Source: Astropecten irregularis (taxonomy: Eukaryota; Echinodermata; Asteroidea; Paxillosida; Astropectinidae). From it: a stretch of DNA of 64,000 nt. Every line of letters begins with the position of its first letter. Position 1 is the first letter of the stretch. Positions 1 to 9,631 of the stretch are shown in pieces. Made by a program: the position numbers and the translations under genes. The notes beneath the pieces were generated by a model that did no database searches, was not told where the DNA came from, and saw only the letters and a list, made by a program, of their open reading frames with translations. The stretch is from the NCBI GenBank assembly GCA_963971285.1, contig OZ020250.1, forward strand, positions 12,508,499 to 12,572,498. Reading direction: 5' to 3'.

Positions 1-610
1 TCACTGACATGTTCGATTTCAATATTCTTGTATTGAAGTAAAGGTCAAAATCCTTGACATTCCGTTGAAGTGGATTTAAGTAGCTTGCAATAACCATAAA
101 TTTGGCCTCTATGCCGCATCATTATAGGTCCTAATCATTCTTGAAAAACACATTAAGCTCTCCAAATCCTTGTTATGTAAAAATACTGCAAAGCAAAGCC
201 GTCAATACTCGAAGGACCTGTACTCGGTGCCAAGCTCCGTTGAATATTCAGAGGCTTGATCGAAAGGAATTGAACCTGTGGTGTTCTGGTGTGAACGAGC
301 GTCAATATATGCTCCTTGCTATAATGGCGTACAATTAGACAAACTTTACAGCTGTTGACCGACATAAGTCGAAAAGTATGGTCCAGTAATTGCCATCCCA
401 TTTATGAAATGTAGGTTATAATTTCAAGTAATTTTATATTGGCTTCTGACTGCCAACGAACAAATATAATTCACCACCAACATGCATAGGGCTGGATAGC
501 TCAGTTGGTAAGAGTGCCAGAACAGTATTCGGAGGTCGCTGGTTAGAATCCCGCTCCAGAAAATTGTTCGCCGTTCACTTTTCAATGACTTAATTTAATA
601 TTTGCTATAG
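1..610. other. Intron of plus-strand ACE gene entering the window
   Basis: No ACE exon is seen before 611; exons equivalent to 1-4 of genes A and B must lie left of the window. The only recognisable feature is a tRNA-derived SINE at about 431-600. Confidence 0.6.
431..600 (+). mobile_element. tRNA-derived SINE
   Basis: An A-box-like string tagctcagttggtaagag and a B-box-like ggttagaatcc are followed by the family tail cttttcaatgactta. It is preceded by part of a family-specific leader (ttctgactgccaacgaac). It is not a functional tRNA because the arms do not pair well. Confidence 0.75.
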
Positions 611-3600
611 ATTATGCGGATGAGAGCCAAGTGTGGCAGGAGAGGTATGAGATGCCTGGGGAATTTGAGGAGATGATTGACCAAATCTTCGAGGCCGTCA
701 GACCAATGTACCAACATCTTCATGCCTACGTCCGCCGTAAACTTGTCGAACATTACGGGGCGGATAAAGTCAACATCAACGGCGCAATACCAGCACATAT
801 ACTAGGTAGGTTTATCTCGGGAATCGCCTCTTTTTGGTTTATACTCGAGGTTCATAAACTTAGAGCAAAAACTAATTCGGTATTTGTTTCACATTGCAGA
901 TAGACCGCATGTGTTTGGACGTAAGGATCGAACGGAAAACGAATCTATAAACATTGTATATTTGTGGAATGAAAACAATCTTTTAAAGGGCTTGTACAAG
1001 ATTTGTAACAAACCAAAATAGAAAATGTTCACAGATTTACGTTTAACTTTCAGGGTATGAAGATGGTGCTAGAAGAAACATACCAATAAAACATTTCCGA
1101 CTTTAATGGTGTATTTATCCAGAAAGAGCCTAATCAAACACCAAAAACATTTTTGATCTTGGCAAGATCAAACTTCCTTCTTTACATTTTATGAGAACAA
1201 TTGAATAGAGTTTTCATTATTTTTTCGGGACTCAGATGTCCGATCGAGCTAGCTCAAATATTCACTGGCTTATTGGTTCATATGCATGCTGGATTAGACA
1301 AAGTGTGAGTGCTGTTCTGTCACCTTTACCAACGTTGTATACGCCCTATAAAGGACACGAAGGACGGGTGGTTTTAGTGTATTTTTTTTTTTTTAGATAT
1401 ACCATTAATGAGTTGTGTAAAATTGATATTTTTCAGGTAATATGTGGGGTCAACAGTGGAACAACATATACGATCTAGTCACGCCATACCCTGAGGTACC
1501 CAACCTGGATGTTACTAATGAAATGCGTCGTCAGAATTACACTGTGGATAAAATGTTTCGAATCGCTGAGAAGTTCTTCATTTCTCTCGGTATGGATCCT
1601 ATGCCCGAGACATTCTGGGCGAATTCTATGCTGACCAAACCTAAGGACAGGGATGTGGTCTGCCACGGATCGGCACATAATTTCTTCAAGAATCGAGAAG
1701 TTAGGTATGATCATCTCAATCAGACAAGCACACAGTACACCAATGACACATTATATAGGTCCATTATATTACATGTCTTTATACCTGCATAGTGTCACAG
1801 AGTAAAAACGTCCAAGTCATTGAAAAGATAACAAATAAAAATTGCCCTGACTGTATCGGAATTCGAACCAGCGACCTCCGGAATACCGTACCGGCACTCT
1901 TACCAACTGATGTATCCAGCCCTATGTTGGTGTTGCAGTCAATTATATTTTTCCGTTTGGCAGTCAAAAACCATGGAACCAAGCACATACTCCATATCCC
2001 AAGGATCATTTAAGGTACGTGCAGCATTATAGCAATTATAGCAACAGTACATGGGGGATCACTCAACATAAAGGGCTGGAAAGCTCAATTGGTAAGAGCG
2101 CCGGTACGGTATTCCGGAGGTCGTTGGTTCGAATTCCTGCTGCAGCCGATTTTCCTTGGTTCACTTTTCAATGACTTAAAAATTCAGCCAGTTTTCCTTG
2201 TGGTTATTTGGACAGAGTAAAAACGTATGACGTTTTGTGTTGTGCCCTTAGTCCTGTCCGATTGGAATTATAATATTCATTCAATCATGATTTTTATTCA
2301 AGGATAAAGATGTGTACTGAAATCACTATGGAGGATTTGTACACGATCCATCATGAGATGGGTCACTGTGAGTATTACCTGCAGTATCACGACCAACCAG
2401 TTATCTTCAGTAGTGGTGCCAATCCAGGATTCCATGAGGCAGTTGGTGATACCATTGCTCTATCTGTGGTTACTCAAGACTATCTTCACAAGATCGGTCT
2501 ACTTAAAGAAGTGGTGCAAAACAAAGGTTGGTAATAACTAGACATTTTTGATGATGTTGCGGGGAACACCCGTAATGGCTGCTACGGCTATACATCTCAG
2601 CACGATGATTGTGCTGTATGCCCTCATACATTTAAAAACACTGTTGCGAACTTTGAGAGAGAACCTTTGAGGAAGTTCCTGCTCAGGATCGAAACGTCGA
2701 CCGTCCGTCATAATTGTGAGCTTCTGTCTTGGCGAGGCAGAATGCATTGTATGACGTGACGTTATTTGCGATACCCGTCTAATTATTAACCGACACAGAA
2801 ACATATACCACCAAATATTATCAGAGTCAATTTGGTAAACGTTTGCAAAACTGTATGCATAACTTCTCACAACTGGCGGGTTTTGAAGGACGGTTAAAGG
2901 TAGATCCGTTTGGCCGAACGTTTTGGTAGAACCGTTGATTGAACGGAGTAAAGTTGATCATGAACTGACTACAATTGGCAATTGCACAATACACCAAAGT
3001 GTGGCAAAACGGTATTTACCCACCTATAGCCGACTAACTTAATGTAACTGAAATCGTCACGTTTTATTGATAAACCTGAATGTAACTGTTGGAAATCGAT
3101 TAATGACATTTGTTTGTTTTCTTTGTTGAAACATTCAGAGGCTGACATGAACTACCTGATGAAAGTTGCGCTGAATAAGATAGCATTCCTGCCATTTGGG
3201 TTACTGATTGATAAATGGCGCTGGCGCGTGTTCCGTGGAGACATCACACCGGAAAACTACAACAAAGAATGGTGGAAACTCAGGTGAGAGCGCTGTTGAA
3301 TGTGTGTTATGGAGCTTATGGAAGACAGCCCAAAACGGACCCGAACGGGGTATGAGCAAAGTATCCTTTTGGTAAATTGTTGCTAGGGCCAGGGTTAGCA
3401 GCCACAAGATTACCCACTGTTCTTTGCGTGCGCATGCGTAGTGCCAAAAATGGGACCTTCGATAAAGGTCCATCCGGACGGAGAAAGAATTGCACAGCTA
3501 TGAAAAATTTCGTTGAATTTTCTTTAGGCCTGTATTAATTGGGGTTGAAGCTCGATTTACTAAATCGAGGTTTTGATTTTCAAAGAATAAGTATGGATAG

Positions 3601-5968
3601 GTGGACTTAGTATTATACATTGCAATGTGCATTGGTGTAAATGGTTCAGAGGAAAGGGTTTTTCACCCTACATTGTCTGGGTGGAGTTAAGGGTGGAAAG
3701 GCGAGTTAAAATCACGTCTATTGACACATACTAGGTCTTTTAAGTGATTCAGACGCCAAGAAGAACCTACCTATTGTGTTATTAAACATAATTGACATTG
3801 TCGAAAACGTCTTTTTTTAAATAGTGAATTTTTATTTTCTCTATTTTTTGCACCCATTCCCTTTTCAGGATGGAGTACCAAGGCCTGAAGCCCCCTGTTG
3901 AACGGACGGAAGAGGACTTTGATCCCGGTGCTAAATATCACATCCCTTCAGGAACCCCTTACATTCGGTGAGAACAGGATATAGGTTCTTTACTTGATAG
4001 CGCATTACTTCTGCTACCACTTATATGTTATATCCATTGTAAGATAGACATAAACATGTCCATGTTAATATCATAAGCTTTGTTTCTCTTTGTCAGGTAC
4101 TTTGTAAGTTTCGTGATTCAGTTCCAATTCCATAAAGCGATGTGTAAAGAATCTGGCCATGTAGGACCACTGCATTTGTGCAATAACTACAACTCCAAAA
4201 AAGCAGGTGAAAAACTCCGGTAAGTCAAGCAGTTCATACAGACATGTAAACCTGTTTGGGTCATGCTACCTCTGCAAATTCTGAGTTTCGTTTTAGGTTT
4301 CCCTCAGTCCATGGATGATGACGAATCCATCCATTCATTTTTCCAACTGTCTGTTGTGCTCGAGCAAGCACCTCTTCTTCTCTTCGCCGGTCTGCAGCTG
4401 TTTGTGAAGCATGCTTCTCCAGCTGGACCGGTCGGCTGCGAGGTCATCCCAGGAATTGGTCTTGATGTTGAGTGCCTTCATGTCTCTTGCACGCAGCCTT
4501 GTATACCTCAGCTGAGGGCGGCTGCTTCTCTGCCTGGTCTTTATAGTTTATAGAGCAAAATGTGTCTGCTTATTACGATCAGATTTGTTGGTTCAAACTT
4601 GAGGACCTTTGAATTCAATTCGATGCATGATTTGTGACGTACTGGTATGGCATCCATTCTTAATATCCTGATAAACCGTGGCCACAAATGAGTAGGCCGA
4701 TATTGCACGTTTCATACAAATGGTCACAGATTGTTCCTAATCTAGAAAGATGCAGGGTTCTTTTAAAGTAATTTTTCACAGTTCATGGATAAATGCACAA
4801 AGGAAGGATGTTTTTTTCAGCCTAACAACGTGTGCTCAATGCTACCAGTCATGAAACCATTATTAACTCCCTGGGAAGTATACAATCTATTATTTAAAAA
4901 CGAATGCAGTCAAAATGGAATACATTCCCAGCTGATGTCCGAAAACTCAATGACATAAAAATGGTTTTCCCGGCCATTTGTTAAGAACGCGATTTGATTG
5001 TAAAAATAGCAAAAAGTAGCATCATTTGTTGGACATCACACAAAATCGAATTACAGTTGACCAAAGTTGAGTGGAGAAAATGCAAAACCTATAGAACGAT
5101 CCGACGGCACGACATAATCCACCATTGCTCCGGTGTCACCGCCCACCTTGTGTGGCAAATAAAATAACGCACGCGTTGCACTTTTTAACTGAAGGATGTA
5201 CGTCCCCTAAAGAATTAATTTGTCGACAAACTGCACATGATTAGGGTGCCCCCTTTTAAAACTGTGGTTCTCATTTCTTTGTCACCTTGAGGGAGGGTTG
5301 GTCGGTCGGACAAAAAAAAGTTTGGTGGAAATAAAATATGGCTGAATACACCAAAACCTTTAAAAAAATGATGCATGTTCATTGTATTCACTGTAATCTC
5401 TTTTGAATATGTTTGTTTGTTTTTTCTGTGATAGAAACTATAAAAATGTAGGCCTATTGACAAAATTCGTCTCCAGAAATCTGGAAATTTCTTCTTTTTT
5501 CCCCTTGAATTTATATAACGTCATTCTTGACAGGGTCGGCGGCAAAAAAAGGGTTTTGGTTTTGTTTCGGTCGGAGCCCAAAATATGGGTCGGTCGGAAA
5601 TGAGAACTTATGGGAAGACGCGCAAATTGTCGATATAAATTGGCCAACGCCTTGCAAACTCATGTGGCACACTAATAATGAAACGCTCGTATCCTGTCTG
5701 AATGTTGGACAACGGTGGTTTTTGAGTAGCAATCTTCATAAGTAACAAGCCATTCCGTGTTATTTATTTCAATCAATTGATGTTTCTGATTTCTCTTTGC
5801 AGTGAGATGCTATCCTTGGGTATGAGTGTTCCTTGGTGGGAAGCATTTAAGGTTCTGACTGGAGATGAACGCATTGACCCGGAACCAATCAAGGAATACT
5901 TCGCTCCACTCGTGGACTGGCTCAAAGAACAAAATGGCGACAATGTAGGCTGGGATGAAAGTCTATGA
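611..5968 (+). CDS. ACE: ACE-like peptidase M2 gene, 3' part (seven terminal coding exons)
   Basis: Zinc dipeptidyl carboxypeptidase of the angiotensin-converting enzyme family; 5' exons lie beyond the left edge. Coding exons by GT/AG sites and phase: 611-805, 1437-1704, 2303-2526, 3139-3283, 3869-3967, 4097-4219, 5803-5968 (1220 nt, open throughout, stop at 5966-5968). Seen: HAYVRRKL, the HEMGH zinc motif at 2352-2366, FHEAVGD with the third zinc ligand Glu at 2436-2438, [20 protein letters not shown] carrying the Lys, His, Tyr and Arg expected for substrate and chloride binding, and QFQFH. The exon at 1437-1704 equals exons 6+7 of the minus-strand paralogues joined (98+170=268 bp). The protein stops at GWDESL with no anchor and no donor, so a secreted enzyme is inferred. 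The usual CHASAW motif reads CHGSAH, changing the residue after the active-site His. The gene is convergent with gene A. Confidence 0.93.
1000..1345 (-). mobile_element. Degenerate miniature inverted-repeat element (TTAA family relative)
   Basis: Contains the family core in reverse (cagggtatgaagatggtg) and the end block gacaaagtgtgagtgctg, as in 44748-45097. The terminal repeats are eroded. Confidence 0.55.
1812..2066 (-). mobile_element. tRNA-derived SINE with long 5' leader
   Basis: Reverse strand carries the A and B boxes preceded by a leader of about 130 bp that begins gagtgatcccccatgtac. It is the left half of a head-to-head SINE pair; the pair is flanked by acagagtaaaaacgt at 1797-1811 and 2212-2226. 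Confidence 0.72.
2067..2211 (+). mobile_element. tRNA-derived SINE without leader
   Basis: Head gggctggaaagctcaattgg, B box ggttcgaattcc, tail ttccttgtggttatt. It is the right half of the inverted pair. The flanking 15-bp repeat suggests the two halves were inserted as one unit. Confidence 0.72.
2303..2526 (+). CDS. ACE: Zinc-site exon of the plus-strand ACE-like gene
   Basis: This 224-bp exon begins by completing an Arg codon and continues [12 protein letters not shown], then [14 protein letters not shown] and [18 protein letters not shown]. The two His and the distal Glu are the zinc ligands of M2 peptidases and the Glu of HEMGH is the general base. Acceptor is preceded by tttttattcaag and donor is gttggt. 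Length and phases equal the corresponding exons of paralogues A and B exactly. Confidence 0.95.
4290..4550 (-). mobile_element. LINE 3'-end fragment
   Basis: The minus strand encodes a relic reading [20 protein letters not shown] followed by SSWRSML, the conserved tail seen after the reverse transcriptase of many invertebrate non-LTR retrotransposons. It lies in the last intron of the plus-strand ACE gene. The plus-strand open frame here is only its shadow. Confidence 0.6.
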
Positions 5969-6616
5969 ACCAGTCTATTTCACTCAGCTACCGGAAAAGA
6001 TAGCGCCTTTGCGTCCCTACATTACATAGATAGGACTTTGATTTGAATGATCCATATTTGTTTTTTGATCCAGCGTTGACCTCCGGGGTGATAGGGTTAT
6101 ATTATCTGCTTTATTTTACCTTTTTGAAAGATTTATTATAGGTGGTTCCCTGTACACTTTGGTTTTATGTTAGATTCATGGACAAATAATTATGAGATAC
6201 AAAGGATGCATGATATTGGGTTCTGTTTATGTCCAATGGTGATGGGTCTGTTATTATTGTATTGCTATCAATCTCAGTCAGAATATAGGCAAATATATCT
6301 TCACATAAATACTACTACCAATATAGGCTACATCTACATTGACATAAAATGTCATAATTATTTGCTAGCAATTTCCATTATCATCAAGTACCACGCCTGT
6401 CTCGGGATCCGGCTGCATTATGAAGCGCATTCTACTCCAACTTGACCGGTTCTTGCCTGTTGGGAAACGTTCTTTGAGTCAATATTGAGTTTGTCTTTTA
6501 TTATTTGGATCGATGTGGGTTCTCCTTGGTCCCCTGTAGCTCCAGTTGCTTTGTTTTTTTTCCCTGTGCTGGCAACCTTCTCGAGGGTTTAAAATCCTCA
6601 TAAACATGACGGAAAA
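5969..6616. other. 3' flank of the plus-strand ACE gene
   Basis: No further exon, no clear AATAAA near the stop and no recognisable repeat seen. Confidence 0.4.
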
Positions 6617-6947
6617 ATACGGGCGATGCTCAATAGTGCGTCTCCAAGAGTTTGCCACGCATTGCCCAATCACAATGCGCGAAATTTGTTAACCCAAAAC
6701 ACGAGGCACTTCCACGCATGCGCACTTTCCGAAGTGTAAACCCATCCATTGTCGAAGACAATACACGGGTTTACACTTCGGCGGTTTTGATCGCGACTTC
6801 GAAACGAGGCACTATCACGCATGCGCACTTTTAGAAGTGTAAACCCGTGTATACGCGTATAGAAAGGGTCGACCGATTCCGCGCATTGTGATTGGCCAAC
6901 GCGTTGCAAACTCTTGGAGGCGCACTATTGTGAATCGCCCGTATTTG
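6617..6947. mobile_element. MITE with about 65-bp terminal inverted repeats
   Basis: The left end atacgggcgatgctcaatag is repeated inverted at the right end (about 6880-6947), continuing through tccaagagtttg and caatcacaatgcgcg. Inside are two direct copies of cacgcatgcgcacttt near gaagtgtaaaccc. No coding capacity. Confidence 0.82.
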
Positions 6948-7609
6948 TAATAGTTTGGTTCCCTGCCCAAAGATTCCCTGAAGACTCTTATTAAAATCTT
7001 AGGTCAGGTATCGGCTAAGGTTAAAAATTGAACATGACACGGCCGTCATGTCTGTGCTGCGCCTGCGTGGAAGCTAGTTTTAGACGCCGGCGAAATTTCC
7101 TTTAAGGTTTGGTTTTTTTTGATAATAATTATGCTCTATTTTGGCTAACCGTAGGACGGGATTAAATTTATGAAATGTCTTTTCCTGTGCTTCATGACCT
7201 CGTGTGACCTGTCGGTAATGTCCGACAGTCAACGTTACTTACGGAAATTTGACGAAAACGAGTTCGTAATGTTTCAGATTTTCCAGGAAAAAGCCAAAAT
7301 GTTGCATTTTTTTGTCACCTTCTCCTCTAGTACATTTAGCCGATAACTGGACCCTAGAATTGACAGAGAATAGACTGAGATTCTTGGTCTGACCGTTTCA
7401 TGATGGGATGGACATAAAGTAATGCAAAGTCCATTCTCAATAATAGTGAATATTTATTATTAATATTAGGTGATGGGAATGACTAATTGACTATGTATGA
7501 CGGGTTGGATGGTGTTTATTTAGCTTATGATTATGATGATACCATAATATAAATGCATGTTAATCATTAATAAGACAGTTAACACACCGTGTTGTGTTAA
7601 TATGTCCGT

Positions 7610-7784
7610 TGGATAGTATACAAATAATGAATGTTTATGAGTGGAATGGTAAAAATAATTTCATGAGGTGACAGATGGACTGTTCCATTTCACGAGGCGA
7701 AGCCGAGTGGAATGGAACAGTCCATCTGTCACCGAATGAAATTATTTTTACCATTCTACGAATGTGAAACATTCATTATTTGTT
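7610..7784. mobile_element. Near-perfect hairpin element (about 80-bp arms)
   Basis: Arms containing gacagatggactgttccat and its reverse complement are separated by a short loop (gaggcgaagccga); outer arms read aataatgaatgttt and its complement. A half copy lies at about 30318-30357. Confidence 0.82.
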
Positions 7785-8138
7785 TTATATAACATCTAAG
7801 TAGATCTTTGTCATTTGATTTTGATTGGAGGATAACATTTCAAGAGTTAGCGAGACAAAAAAAACTTAAAATCTTGGCAAACTTTATGCTCTTAACGCGC
7901 GTTGCAGACCAACGCGTACGCGCGCACGCAGTGACAAATAAATGGAACGCCGCTTGACCAATCACGTATTAGAGTCCCTGGCGTGCAATGGTACAAATCG
8001 GATGGCACCAAAAATGCACGGTGGATGGTACAAATTTCAACGGTTGTGACGTAAGCCATGAATTGGTCTATTTATCAAATATCACGTGACATACAATCCT
8101 CCAATCAAATGACAAGGATCTACTAAGGTGTTATATAA
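7785..8138. mobile_element. MITE with about 45-bp terminal inverted repeats
   Basis: The left end ttatataacatctaagtaga and on through tttgtcatttga is matched inverted by the right end (aggatctactaaggtgttat). It abuts the hairpin element directly to its left. Confidence 0.78.
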
Positions 8139-8189
8139 CATCAATTGTCGTAGTGGAGATAGGACACACAATTATGTCAATGGTTAATC

Positions 8190-8420
8190 ATCCTGAAACC
8201 TAAACGTGTCCACGAAACTACAACACTGTAGGCGAAACATAGCTGAAATATTAGATACTATGTATAGCATAAGGAAGGAAGTGTCGTTGAAGTTGCGTTG
8301 AAAACGAACATGCACACTCTGACCGATTGAGACTAAGGAATTTTCCGTTCTTTTGTGAAAGCAGCAACTTCTCACAATCTAAATGTCCCTCTAACCGTCC
8401 GATTGTATTTAAAAACACTA
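8190..8420 (-). repeat. Dispersed repeat with protein-like frame, copy 1
   Basis: Matches 32560-32755 in inverted orientation. Both copies translate alike (CFHKRTENSLVSIGQS here, SFHKRTKHSPVPICQT there; later FVDTFRFQD and FVDALIRFQD). It is probably a fragment of a transposon gene; family unknown. Confidence 0.5.
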
Positions 8421-8639
8421 GAACAGAATTTGGATAAGTTGCAGTTTTCACCGAATGGAAATAGGTGATCACCACTCCATTGCTTAGTTTGATCAGTTCA
8501 GAAGAATTAGAACAGAAAGTCAGACAATATTGATTTATTTTTCTCTGTTTTTATAATTATGATACGTGTTTTAAAAGAAAATGATTATTTTCTTACATTA
8601 ATTTTTAGTCTAATCATCAAATAACTAACCACAAGGGAA

Positions 8640-8770
8640 ACTGACTGAATTTTAAGTCATTGAAAAGTGAACAAAGAAAAAATGACTGGAGCGAGGTTCG
8701 AACCAGCGACCTCCGGAATACCGAATACCGGAGGTCGCTGGTTCGAATCCCACTCCAGTCAATAATTTTT
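8640..8770. mobile_element. SINE fold-back (inverted tRNA halves), copy A
   Basis: ttcgaaccagcgacctccgg is followed at once by its reverse complement and ggttcgaatcccactccag, bracketed by tgactgga and tccagtca. The equivalent is at 34690-34845 in block B, so it predates the duplication. Confidence 0.72.
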
Positions 8771-9308
8771 AATCTAATTAATTAATTTGATGTCACTGAA
8801 TGTCTATTTAATGAGCGCATGTTGTTGGATAGGATATAATTTAATTTGTACGTATAGTTCTTATGTTAATGTGAGTACAAACGAGCTTATTACTTGATAG
8901 ATCACCATAGTGCGACCATTAGCTTATACATTGTTCAACCATATAACACAAGCCTATGCACATAATAATTTGTAATTACAAATGGTGACATTTTATTTTT
9001 TGGTAATTTCACATTTTATCACAACTCCAAGAAGATAGATCCATGCAAATGTATAAATCTTGAAACATTGTATTTTTGTTTTCAAATGGCCTATTGGACA
9101 ACATCGTTACTTTGTTACGATCTTTGTTTACCTCAGAACGTGCAGTTCGTCATTGATCCTATGACAGACATAAATTAACTCTGGACAAATCATCGGTTGA
9201 TTCTGTCGTGAATCATTGTATTAATACAAATAACGTTACATAATGATCTATGGTTATGAATAACAGTCAATGTGTTAACCTACTGATGTTAGAAATAAAT
9301 GATTATAT

Positions 9309-9314
9309 TTTATT
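9309..9314 (-). promoter_or_regulatory. Candidate polyadenylation signal of gene A
   Basis: AATAAA on the minus strand about 220 nt past the stop codon at 9531. The same position relative to gene B (35387-35392) also has AATAAA, so the site is shared by both duplicates. Confidence 0.45.
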
Positions 9315-9530
9315 TCAAGTTAATACTGGTCTTGTGGATTTTGATATCAAATTTCTGCTACATTAAAAAATAATATCATCTAAAACTATACGTGGAATAT
9401 TAAAGAACACTGCAAATCTTTTTTTTTCCCCCTATTTTCTAACTAATTTCACACTAGTGATAATAACCAAGGTATATTCCGATATTGTCGCCCATTATAT
9501 ATTTCCACTATCATGAGAAAATATTGTCAT

Positions 9531-9631
9531 CTACTGTTTAAAGACGAGCACCAGCAATGCGAGTACCAGTGAAGCCCAGGCGGCTGTTTTATGTGAAGAC
9601 ACAGAATTGTTAGTTGGCCAGAATGGTGGTT
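9531..9631 (-). CDS. ACE: Terminal anchor exon of ACE-like gene A
   Basis: The acceptor follows a T-run ending gcag. The 101-bp exon completes a Glu codon, then reads [20 protein letters not shown], a hydrophobic [12 protein letters not shown] and a stop. Exon 12 has a consensus donor (gtaagt) at 10114 in the matching phase, so reading exon 12 on to its own stop would be intron read-through. The tail fits a GPI-attachment signal or a short membrane anchor. Confidence 0.78.

Noticed and set aside
485..560. Functional tRNA gene
   Set aside because: A and B boxes are present but stems mismatch, and the same sequence recurs with a shared SINE tail.
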